From: Nitrococcus sp.
GTDB taxonomy: Bacteria > Pseudomonadota > Gammaproteobacteria > Nitrococcales > Nitrococcaceae
Length of the DNA stretch: 6,587 bases
Assembly: GCA_030452365.1 (NCBI GenBank)
Contig: JAKDMK010000131.1
Coordinates: 1 to 6,587 of the forward strand
Direction: 5' to 3'
In this document: piece after piece, positions 1-5,283 of the stretch
Numbering within the stretch: position 1 is the stretch's first letter
Layout of the letters: each line of letters opens with the position of its first letter
Position numbers and translations under genes: made by a program
The notes under the pieces: generated by a model
The model's input: the letters and a program-made list of their open reading frames with translations, nothing else
The model's database searches: none
Told to the model about the DNA's origin: nothing

Positions 1-580
1 AGGTGTAGCCTGCGGTAAAACCGTCGTAGACCAGCCAGACCTGACGCCAGACGACGTTTCCGATCCAGCGGTGCTGCTGCAAAGTAATCACCTGTCGCCC
101 GAACTTGAGCTCACCGGGCGCCAAATCTTTAAGGTAGGCCGGGCCATTGGGGTAGAGATTGGCCGGCACTTGATAGCTTACGTAGGCCTCCTGGATCTGG
201 GTCGTCTGCGGGTCTCCGACCGTTGCATGATTCGGCTTGGGATTAGTAACTGGTTCATTGAAGTCCTTGGAGAGGTGGCTGACATTCAGAAACTTCCCAT
301 AGACGCCGAGGCCGTACCAGCGCCCGGTCTGGTAGCCCAGCACGCTGCGCAAGGTAAGGGCGTTGGCGTCTTTGGGTTGGGCATCATCATCGACAAACTC
401 GTACCGGGGGCGAAATTCGAGATAAAAATCACCACCGATGATGGCTTTGTACAGGTTGGTCCCATTGTAATCTGGGGTGAGTTCGAGCGGATCGTATGCG
501 GCCTGCGCGGCGCCCGGCAGCGACACTGCCGCTGCCAAGACACCTGCGACACTCATGGCCAACAGCTTGGATTTTGCCAT
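1..580 (-). CDS. Alginate-export family outer-membrane porin, N-terminal part (cut by window edge)
   Basis: This frame starts at the ATG on 578-580 and stays open to the left edge, giving 193 residues. Residues 1-27 look like a Sec signal peptide: Lys at 3 and 5, a hydrophobic core, and a likely cut after Ala-Gln-Ala (25-27). The mature part alternates polar and aromatic residues as in beta strands. It carries the pattern I associate with the alginate-export porin family (PF13372): LRSVLGYQTGRWYG near 78-90, GDPQTTQIQEAYVSY near 122-136, and KFGRQVITLQQHRWIGNVVW at 159-178, followed by RQ and a later YDG. The family forms a beta barrel in the outer membrane; the cargo varies and is not predictable here, so alginate export itself is not implied. 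A strong ribosome site (GGAGGA, 588-593, eight bases ahead) fixes the start. The C-terminal half, probably more than 200 residues, lies outside the window. The family call is fairly sure, the substrate unknown. Confidence 0.85.
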   Translation of the reverse strand, partial: MAKSKLLAMSVAGVLAAAVSLPGAAQAAYDPLELTPDYNGTNLYKAIIGGDFYLEFRPRYEFVDDDAQPKDANALTLRSVLGYQTGRWYGLGVYGKFLNVSHLSKDFNEPVTNPKPNHATVGDPQTTQIQEAYVSYQVPANLYPNGPAYLKDLAPGELKFGRQVITLQQHRWIGNVVWRQVWLVYDGFTAGYT

Positions 581-587
581 TTGTTGT

Positions 588-593
588 TCCTCC
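588..593 (-). promoter_or_regulatory. Ribosome binding site of the porin gene
   Basis: Read on the minus strand, the six bases are GGAGGA, followed by eight bases and then the ATG at 580. It is a near-consensus Shine-Dalgarno and decides the start of the porin. It lies directly against the foot of a stable hairpin. Confidence 0.85.
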
Positions 594-594
594 G

Positions 595-623
595 CGGCGT
601 TCGCTTTCAAGGCGCGAACGCCG
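595..623 (-). repeat. 10-bp hairpin abutting the porin Shine-Dalgarno
   Basis: CGGCGTTCGC at 595-604 and GCGAACGCCG at 614-623 are perfect reverse complements around a nine-base loop. In the porin mRNA the stem ends one base before GGAGGA. The position suits control of translation or 5' protection of the message; that role is inferred. It has no U-tract, so it is not an intrinsic terminator. Confidence 0.7.
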
Positions 624-646
624 ATGCAGCCATATGTTCAGTAACT

Positions 647-684
647 AAAGTACCGCCATGCTCATGTACTTTGGCGTAAGTACA
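647..684 (-). promoter_or_regulatory. Three AAGTAC/GTACTT half-sites in the porin leader
   Basis: TGTACTT (665-671) and AAGTACA (678-684) form a perfect 7-bp inverted repeat with a six-base spacer. A third arm, AAAGTAC (647-653), is the exact complement of GTACTTT (666-672). The middle arm can therefore pair with either neighbour but not both. Downstream of the predicted promoter this would be an RNA switch or attenuator-like leader; as DNA it could be a dimeric repressor operator. I recognise no specific regulator. Confidence 0.45.
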
Positions 685-737
685 ACAGGAGCCCGCGCAA
701 GACGCATAGTCTCACACAAATGCCGAGCTGGGTAGCA

Positions 738-766
738 AGCATACAACGATATTACCGAGAGTTCAA
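738..766 (-). promoter_or_regulatory. Sigma-70-type promoter for the porin gene
   Basis: On the minus strand, TTGAAC (761-766) and TATGCT (738-743) are separated by exactly 17 bases. Both hexamers match four of six consensus positions or better. Transcription would begin near 731, giving a leader of about 150 bases. Immediately upstream (767-about 830) lies an A/T-rich tract, unusual in this GC-rich window, that could act as an UP element for RNA polymerase alpha subunits. Confidence 0.6.
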
Positions 767-980
767 CATGAAATATCATTTATATTTAATTGAAGATATG
801 GATATTTTATAGATATCGGCGTTTGTGGTATTTATGCAACACGCCGCATCCAGCTCACTGCCAAACCCCGACCTTGCTTGTGCGGGCGCGAACGAGGCTG
901 CGCAGCAGACCGACGGGTTGTAATGCGGACAAGCTGGGGGGGCTGAACTCTTACGCGCAAAGGCGCTGGTATCTGTTGGC

Positions 981-1016
981 GTAGGGCGCATTAGGCCGAA
1001 CAGGCCGTAATGCGCC
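981..1016 (+). repeat. REP element with GTAG head and 13-bp imperfect palindrome
   Basis: GTAG at 981-984 is followed directly by GGCGCATTAGGCC (985-997), a five-base loop, then GGCC, one bulged G (1007) and TAATGCGCC (1008-1016). A GTAG tetranucleotide in front of a bulged GC-rich palindrome is the described form of REP sequences mobilised by RAYT (REP-associated tyrosine) transposases. It lies 52 bases behind the speE stop and could protect the 3' end of that message. It has no T-tract on either side, so it is not a standard terminator. No RAYT gene is in the window. Confidence 0.7.
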
Positions 1017-1068
1017 GAATGTTCGCCGCAAGCCTTCAGTCTCCTCCATTTGAGCGCTGGGCTGCTTT

Positions 1069-1929
1069 CTATCGGCTACCGAGCACGCCACGGCAGAACT
1101 CCGGCAGCGCAAGTGCACCGCGATGCACGTCTTCATTGTAGTAGCAGGTCGGAAACGCCCGCGCGGCAGCCTCGGCGCGGCGGAATTGGTGTACATCACA
1201 CGCCTTGCCGGCGAGCGTGCAGCTCCACCAGCCGCTAGGATAGCTCGGCACTGGGAAGGACAGAGTCGCGGGGCGGCTGAAACCGGCCTGCGCTAAGCTG
1301 CGATGCAGCGGTTCGAGGATGCTCTGTCGATGCAGCAGGGGGGATTCACTCTGTTGCGCCAGGACGCCGCCCGCTTGCAGGACGCGGTGAACTTGACGCA
1401 GGAATTTCACGCCGAACAGGTTCTGCGCCGGCCCGACCGGGTCCGTACTGTCGATTATGACAACATCGAAGCGGTTTTCGGCCGTCCTTCGAACGAATTC
1501 TACGCCGTCCTCGAAGCGCAGCTCGCAGCGCGGATCCCCGTTCATGGCCGTGAGCTCTGGGAAGAAGCGTTCGGCAATCCGGGTTACGCGCTCGTCGATC
1601 TCAACTTGAATCACTCTTTCCACGTTCGGGTGGCGTAGGACTTGCTGCAGGGTGCCGCAATCTCCGCCGCCAATGATCAATACGCTGCGCGGTTCGGCAT
1701 GCGTGAACAACGCGGGATGCGCCATCATCTCGTGGTAGAGGAAGTTGTCCCGCTCCGTGAGCATCACGCAGCCATCGATGGCCATCAGGCGACCCCAACT
1801 CGCGGTCTTAAAGACCTCGATGCGCTGATAAGGCGACTGCTCGACGTGCAGCCGTTGCTGGATGCGAAGGGAGAAAGCCACACCTTCTGCAGGCACCGCT
1901 TCTGTAAACCAATTCTCATCAAGGGTCAT
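1069..1929 (-). CDS. speE: Spermidine synthase (polyamine aminopropyltransferase)
   Basis: The 286-residue protein transfers the aminopropyl group of decarboxylated S-adenosylmethionine to putrescine, giving spermidine and methylthioadenosine in the cytoplasm. E. coli SpeE has 288 residues, so this is full length. The N-terminal strand domain covers about 1-60. The Rossmann-like methyltransferase fold follows, with VLIIGGGDCGTLQQVLRH at 83-100, the ribose-binding acidic residue in QVEID (Glu110), and IIDSTDPVGP at 158-167 containing the expected catalytic Asp160. The late motifs SESPLLH (194-200) and YYNEDVHRGA (263-272) also fit. I chose the ATG at 1927-1929 because GAGG (1935-1938) lies five bases ahead; an in-frame GTG at 1947 has no such site. 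The stop is TAG. The gene diverges from speA, fitting a shared polyamine role. The Cys in GGGDCG is tolerated in the family signature; Gln96 replaces its usual Glu. Confidence 0.93.
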   Translation of the reverse strand: MTLDENWFTEAVPAEGVAFSLRIQQRLHVEQSPYQRIEVFKTASWGRLMAIDGCVMLTERDNFLYHEMMAHPALFTHAEPRSVLIIGGGDCGTLQQVLRHPNVERVIQVEIDERVTRIAERFFPELTAMNGDPRCELRFEDGVEFVRRTAENRFDVVIIDSTDPVGPAQNLFGVKFLRQVHRVLQAGGVLAQQSESPLLHRQSILEPLHRSLAQAGFSRPATLSFPVPSYPSGWWSCTLAGKACDVHQFRRAEAAARAFPTCYYNEDVHRGALALPEFCRGVLGSR

Positions 1930-2035
1930 GGTGACCTCATTGCACACCGCGGGTATCGGCTGCGAAGTCTATGCCAGGGGGCGGATTCTCGCTATGCTCG
2001 CCGGTCCGGCTAACGACAGCGGATGCTAGACTGAG

Positions 2036-2182
2036 CGTAACTACTCACCCCCCTTCCGCGCAGGCTACCTTTCCCGTACTGTCATTCTGCGCGGAGCCGT
2101 AAGGCGGAGTCGCAGAATCTGGTCGCTGGATCCTGCGACGCCGCTTCGCTGCGCGCAGGATTACGAGGGGTGAGTAGTTACG
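2036..2182. mobile_element. MITE-like element with perfect 16-bp terminal inverted repeats
   Basis: CGTAACTACTCACCCC at 2036-2051 is the exact reverse complement of GGGGTGAGTAGTTACG at 2167-2182. The whole is 147 bp, has no coding capacity, and contains two related hairpins. That is the build of a miniature inverted-repeat transposable element moved by a transposase encoded elsewhere. I see no clear target-site duplication in the flanks (CTGAG on the left, GCTGG on the right). The insertion sequence family is unknown to me. A large regulatory cruciform or RNA structure native to the intergenic region is the alternative. Confidence 0.65.
2084..2161. repeat. Pair of related hairpins in inverted orientation inside the element
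   Basis: Hairpin one pairs ATTCTGCG (2084-2091) with CGCAGAAT (2111-2118), and within it GCC (2096-2098) with GGC (2103-2105). Hairpin two pairs ATCCTGCG (2130-2137) with CGCAGGAT (2154-2161). The reverse complement of the second resembles the first, sharing CTGCGCG, then GTCGCAG and ATC in order. The unit is thus a palindrome of two diverged hairpins. This resembles the dispersed intergenic repeats of many proteobacteria; copy number in this genome is unknown. Confidence 0.6.
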
Positions 2183-2193
2183 GCTGGGCCCTA

Positions 2194-2216
2194 TTTCGGA
2201 TCGCTCCGAAAGTGAG
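2194..2216 (+). promoter_or_regulatory. speA leader hairpin with adjoining weak ribosome site
   Basis: TTTCGGA (2194-2200) and TCCGAAA (2205-2211) form a perfect 7-bp stem with a TCGC tetraloop. AGTGAG (2211-2216), the only Shine-Dalgarno-like run, begins on its last base. The site lies seven bases before an in-frame TTG (2224) and 13 before the ATG (2230), so the start of speA is not settled by it. Structure touching the ribosome site suggests possible translational control. Confidence 0.5.
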
Positions 2217-2229
2217 CTTGTGATTGCAC

Positions 2230-4149
2230 ATGGATAACGCGAGCGCTCATTCCGCCCGTGAGGCCTATAACATTGCCTATTGGAGCGGTGACTATTTCGA
2301 TGTCACCGCGGCCGGGCACCTGATCGCGCGCCCCGACGGACGCCGGCACGGCGCCGAGGTGGATCTTTTTGAGCTCGTCGGAGAAATACGCCGGGCGGGA
2401 CTCGCGCTGCCGGTGCTGGTGCGCTTTATCAACATCCTCCATGACCGGGTCGATCGCTTGTGCCGGGCCTTTCGCCTGGCGATGGCGGCAAACGGCTATA
2501 CCGGTTCCTACACCGCCGCCTATCCCATCAAGGTGAATCAGCAGCGCCGAGTGGTGCAGGAGATCCTCGCAAGCGGGGCAAACAACGTCGGCCTGGAGTG
2601 CGGCAGTAAGCCGGAGCTCATGGCGGCCATCGCCGTTGCTCCCGAAGGCGGCCGCATTATCTGCAACGGCTACAAGGATCGAGAGTACATACGCCTGGCG
2701 CTGCGCTCGCGCCAGTTGGGGCTGGATTGCTGGATTGTCGTCGAGAAATATTCCGAGATCGAACTGATCCTTGCGGAGTCGCAGCGCCTTGGCGTGGAAC
2801 CGCGGCTGGGTTTGCGTGTGCGGCTCGCCTCCATCGGCGAGGGGAAATGGCAGAACACGGGCGGCGAGAAGTCCAAGTTCGGGCTCTCCGCTGCCCAGTC
2901 ACTCGCCGTGGTCGAACGCCTGCGCGCGCTGGACATGCTCTCTCGGCTGCAGATGCTGCATTTTCATCTCGGATCTCAGATCCCCAACATTGCCGACATT
3001 CAGCGTGCGATGCGCGAGGCGGCGCGCTATTACGTGGAGCTCCATCGCCTGGGAGCACCGATTCAGTGCGTGGACGTCGGCGGTGGTCTGGGGGTGGACT
3101 ATGAGGGCACCCGCTCACGCAGCTTCTGCTCCATGAACTATACCTTGGAGGAATACGCCCACAACATCGTCCATACGCTCGGTGAGCTTGCCGGTGCGGC
3201 CGGCTTGGACCATCCGGATATCGTAACCGAATCGGGCCGTGCCATGACCGCTCATCACGCGGTGCTGATCACTGATGTTATCGATGTCGATCGGGTAGCG
3301 GACGCCGCCGATTTGGCCGCTCCACCCGAGGAGGCACCGCTGATCCTGCGTGATCTGTGGCGCGGGCTTGCCGATGGCGACCGGCGCTCGCCGCTCGAGG
3401 TCTATCACGATGCCTGTCACTACCTCTACGAGGCTCATGGTATGTACACGCACGGGCTGCTGAGCCTCGCGCAAAGGGCGCAGGCCGAGCGTACCTATCA
3501 GGCCACCTGCGCTCGTGTGCACGGTCGTTTGGATCCCAAGGTGCGCGCACACCGCGATGTGCTCGATGAGCTCAACGAGAAGCTGGCGGACAAGCTGTTC
3601 GGCAACTTCTCCTTGTTTCAATCCATGCCCGATATCTGGGCCATCGATCAGCTCTTCCCGATTCTGCCGTTGCATCGGCTCAATGAACCGCTCGTACGGC
3701 GTTGCGTGTTGCAGGATCTGACCTGTGACTCTGATGGAACCATACGCTTATATGTGGACCGCGCTGGTGTGGAACGCACGCTGCCGCTGCCGGTTTGCCG
3801 ACCGGGTGAGCCATTGTTGCTGGGCGTATTTCTAGTAGGCGCCTACCAGGAAATCCTGGGCGACATTCATAACCTCTTCGGCGATACCGATTCGGTCAAC
3901 GTGGTCCTGCAACCAGAGGGCTATCAACTGACGGACGCTCGTAACGGTGACAGCATCGAAGCCGTGTTGCGTCAGGTCCATTTCGACGCGCGCGAACTGC
4001 TGCAAAGCTACCGCCGGCGGGTTGTAACGGCGCCGCTCGACGACGCCGTGCGCAGGGACTGCCTGCGCGAGCTCGAGGCCGGCCTGCAAGGTTACACGTA
4101 TCTCACTGGTCCCTACTCCAGTGGCGAGCGCGGCGGGGAGAACAGATGA
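2230..4149 (+). CDS. speA: Biosynthetic arginine decarboxylase
   Basis: The enzyme is a pyridoxal-phosphate, fold-III decarboxylase that turns L-arginine into agmatine, the first step of the agmatine route to putrescine. From the ATG it has 639 residues, near the 658 of E. coli SpeA. Landmarks from the ATG: SYTAAYPIKVNQQ with the cofactor Lys at 101, GLECGSKPEL (121-130), the barrel motif HFHLGSQI (244-251), VDVGGGLGVDY (281-291), TESGRAMTAHH (333-343), and in the C-terminal part LTCDSDGTI with the expected catalytic Cys at about 499, then GAYQEILGDIHNLFGDTDSV. No frameshift or missing motif is seen. A TTG two codons upstream (2224) is an alternative start with better ribosome-site spacing; a stop (2221-2223) lies directly before it. 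speE diverges upstream; the downstream dehydrogenase overlaps the stop by four bases (ATGA). No agmatinase or agmatine deiminase is adjacent. Confidence 0.95.
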   Translation: MDNASAHSAREAYNIAYWSGDYFDVTAAGHLIARPDGRRHGAEVDLFELVGEIRRAGLALPVLVRFINILHDRVDRLCRAFRLAMAANGYTGSYTAAYPIKVNQQRRVVQEILASGANNVGLECGSKPELMAAIAVAPEGGRIICNGYKDREYIRLALRSRQLGLDCWIVVEKYSEIELILAESQRLGVEPRLGLRVRLASIGEGKWQNTGGEKSKFGLSAAQSLAVVERLRALDMLSRLQMLHFHLGSQIPNIADIQRAMREAARYYVELHRLGAPIQCVDVGGGLGVDYEGTRSRSFCSMNYTLEEYAHNIVHTLGELAGAAGLDHPDIVTESGRAMTAHHAVLITDVIDVDRVADAADLAAPPEEAPLILRDLWRGLADGDRRSPLEVYHDACHYLYEAHGMYTHGLLSLAQRAQAERTYQATCARVHGRLDPKVRAHRDVLDELNEKLADKLFGNFSLFQSMPDIWAIDQLFPILPLHRLNEPLVRRCVLQDLTCDSDGTIRLYVDRAGVERTLPLPVCRPGEPLLLGVFLVGAYQEILGDIHNLFGDTDSVNVVLQPEGYQLTDARNGDSIEAVLRQVHFDARELLQSYRRRVVTAPLDDAVRRDCLRELEAGLQGYTYLTGPYSSGERGGENR

Positions 4150-5033
4150 TGAAAGTTGGACTGATCGGGCTCGGGACCATGGGCACGGGCATGGCTCAAC
4201 GCTTGGCGCAGGCCAGGCTGCTGAGTGGGGTCTGGAATCGAACCCAGTCTAAGGCCGTGGCACTTGCCGCGGAGCTCGGCGTGGCTATCTGCCCCAACCC
4301 GGCTGCGCTGGCGCGGGATTGTGATCTCATAGTCATCTGCATCTCCGCGGACGCCGATGTGCTCGAGGTTTTGGAGGCGATGCGGGAAGGCCTCGATCAG
4401 GGCAAAATCATCGTGGATACCTCGACCATCGGGGTGGATACGGTTCTGCAGGCGGCCGAGCGCGCCGCGGACAGGGGCGCTTGGTTTATCGATGCACCCG
4501 TCTCAGGCGGCAAGGAAGGCGCGCATGCGGGCACTCTGGTGATGATGGTGGGCGGTGATGGCGTAGCGATCGATCGCGCCATGCCTGCGCTTGTGGCCAT
4601 GGCGCGGAAAGTGGTTCGTATGGGTGGCTGCGGTCAGGGGCAGGCGGCAAAGGCCGTCAATCAGGTCATGTGCGCCGGCATCAATCAGGCGGTTTGTGAG
4701 GGCTTGGCATTCGGCCAAGCGCTCGGCCTCGATATGGATGCCGCCATTGGCGTGCTTAGCGGTGGCGCTGCGGGCAACTGGTTTCTCGAGCACCGAGGAA
4801 CTACGATGCTGCAGGGCTCGTTCGAGCCCGGATTCAAATGCGCTCTGCATTACAAAGATTTAACAATATGCCGGCGCATGCTAGATGAAATCGGCGTGGC
4901 GTTGCCGGTGGTGGAAATGACGCTCAAGCACTACCAGCGCCTACTGGATCAGGGCCACGGGGAGGAGGACATATCGGCACTGTATCGGCTCAAGCAGGCG
5001 ATGTTTGCCGGCGGCAACAAGCGCAGCTTATGA
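4146..5033 (+). CDS. NAD(P)-dependent oxidoreductase, 3-hydroxyisobutyrate dehydrogenase / tartronate semialdehyde reductase family
   Basis: The 295-residue protein belongs to the beta-hydroxyacid dehydrogenases, cytoplasmic enzymes that oxidise short 3-hydroxyacids or reduce the matching semialdehydes. The N-terminal Rossmann domain shows GLIGLGTMGTGMA with GxGxxG glycines at 8, 10 and 13. NRT at 31-33 follows the second strand; an Arg there usually favours NADPH. The substrate motif DAPVSGGKEGAHAGTL spans 116-131. The catalytic Lys is expected at 169 in GQAAKAVNQV, with Asn173, and the helical C-terminal domain has the conserved Lys-Asp of HYKDL (237-238). Its ATG overlaps the speA stop, and GGGGAG (4135-4140) serves either this ATG or the next one at 4149. 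The pair should be one transcript with coupled translation. The substrate could be 3-hydroxyisobutyrate, tartronate semialdehyde, succinic semialdehyde or another compound; sequence alone does not decide. Confidence 0.88.
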   Translation: MMKVGLIGLGTMGTGMAQRLAQARLLSGVWNRTQSKAVALAAELGVAICPNPAALARDCDLIVICISADADVLEVLEAMREGLDQGKIIVDTSTIGVDTVLQAAERAADRGAWFIDAPVSGGKEGAHAGTLVMMVGGDGVAIDRAMPALVAMARKVVRMGGCGQGQAAKAVNQVMCAGINQAVCEGLAFGQALGLDMDAAIGVLSGGAAGNWFLEHRGTTMLQGSFEPGFKCALHYKDLTICRRMLDEIGVALPVVEMTLKHYQRLLDQGHGEEDISALYRLKQAMFAGGNKRSL

Positions 5034-5052
5034 GCGCGGTGCATTCAATTTC

Positions 5053-5083
5053 TTGCCTGAGCACATTAGACAGCGTGTATACT
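5053..5083 (+). promoter_or_regulatory. Weak promoter candidate for the flippase-like gene
   Basis: TTGCCT (5053-5058) and TATACT (5078-5083) resemble -35 and -10 hexamers, but the 19-base spacer is longer than ideal. It lies just behind the dehydrogenase stop and would give a leader of about 190 bases. A small hairpin (CCGAC 5085-5089 with GTCGG 5094-5098) would stand at the start of the transcript. I see no convincing terminator for the speA operon in this gap, so readthrough is also possible. Confidence 0.3.
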
Positions 5084-5247
5084 CCCGACGACAGTCGGAG
5101 ACGGCATCCGTAGCGCTATGTGAGCCGTAATTCTCAGCGCCGGCGGATTCGCCACTGCCGAGGGCTACCCACCCTCCGCGGATACCGCTGCAAATCGGCA
5201 ATAAGCTATTCGCCCATTCGCAGATTCAGCTCAGGCTTTGCCCTGTG

Positions 5248-5273
5248 CACAAGACCATTCGGTTGTGAGGAGG
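5248..5273 (+). promoter_or_regulatory. Ribosome binding site of the flippase-like gene with a preceding stem
   Basis: AGGAGG at 5268-5273 is a consensus Shine-Dalgarno ten bases before the GTG at 5284, and supports that non-ATG start. Just before it, CACAA..CC (5248-5256) can pair with GG.TTGTG (5261-5267) around ATTC, with two bulged bases. The ribosome site is well supported, the stem only weakly. Confidence 0.6.
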
Positions 5274-5283
5274 GTGTTGCTAC

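Larger units (their letters stand above)
581..1068. other. Noncoding region between the porin gene and speE
   Basis: This 488-base stretch separates two genes on the same (minus) strand, so they are unlikely to share an operon. From the porin side it holds a ribosome site, a 10-bp hairpin (595-623), three AAGTAC-type half-sites (647-684), a promoter (738-766) with an AT-rich tract beyond it (767-830), and a REP palindrome (981-1016). Between about 840 and 980 I see nothing I can support: the short open frames there lack ribosome sites and recognisable protein character. Confidence 0.7.
1930..2229. other. Divergent speE/speA control region, half occupied by a MITE-like element
   Basis: The 300 bases between the two start codons should carry the promoters of both genes. 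About half (2036-2182) is a terminal-inverted-repeat element. On the speE side, 1930-2035 contains a small 11-base palindrome, GCCGGTCCGGC (2000-2010), but no hexamer pair I trust as a promoter. On the speA side only 2183-2229 remains, filled by a hairpin and a weak ribosome site. A speA promoter must lie inside or beyond the element. Confidence 0.6.

Noticed and set aside
87..102. Possible defect in spermidine synthase from GGGDCG and a Gln in place of the signature Glu (residue numbers 87-96 of SpeE).
   Set aside because: Cys is an accepted residue in the family signature and all other active-site motifs are intact, so loss of function is not supported. The range here denotes residues, not bases; the bases are near 1642-1671.
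71..679. A 202-codon open frame on the plus strand.
   Set aside because: It lies opposite the porin gene, whose minus-strand frame has a signal peptide, family motifs and a strong ribosome site. The plus frame shows none of these.
687..691. CTCCT in the porin leader as an anti-Shine-Dalgarno arm.
   Set aside because: Only about four consecutive pairs with GGAGGA are possible and the order of the flanking bases does not extend the match.
776..991. Short open frames on both strands in the gap before speE.
   Set aside because: They have no ribosome site and no recognisable protein character, and they run across the AT-rich promoter tract or into the REP element.
985..1016. The REP palindrome as an intrinsic terminator of speE.
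   Set aside because: No T-tract follows the stem on either strand; the GTAG head fits a REP better.
1927..1947. A GTG start six codons upstream for speE.
   Set aside because: The ATG at 1929 has GAGG at five-base spacing, and the resulting length matches known SpeE; the GTG has no such site.
1303..2013. Two plus-strand open frames of 111 and 123 codons.
   Set aside because: They are antisense shadows of speE, which carries complete aminopropyltransferase motifs.
3115..3675. A 186-codon minus-strand open frame within speA.
   Set aside because: It is a shadow of the decarboxylase frame in GC-rich DNA, with no start signal.
5034..5283. A structured RNA gene or riboswitch in the gap before the flippase-like gene.
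   Set aside because: Only small stems are visible (for example 5142-5153), with no recognisable tRNA or riboswitch core.
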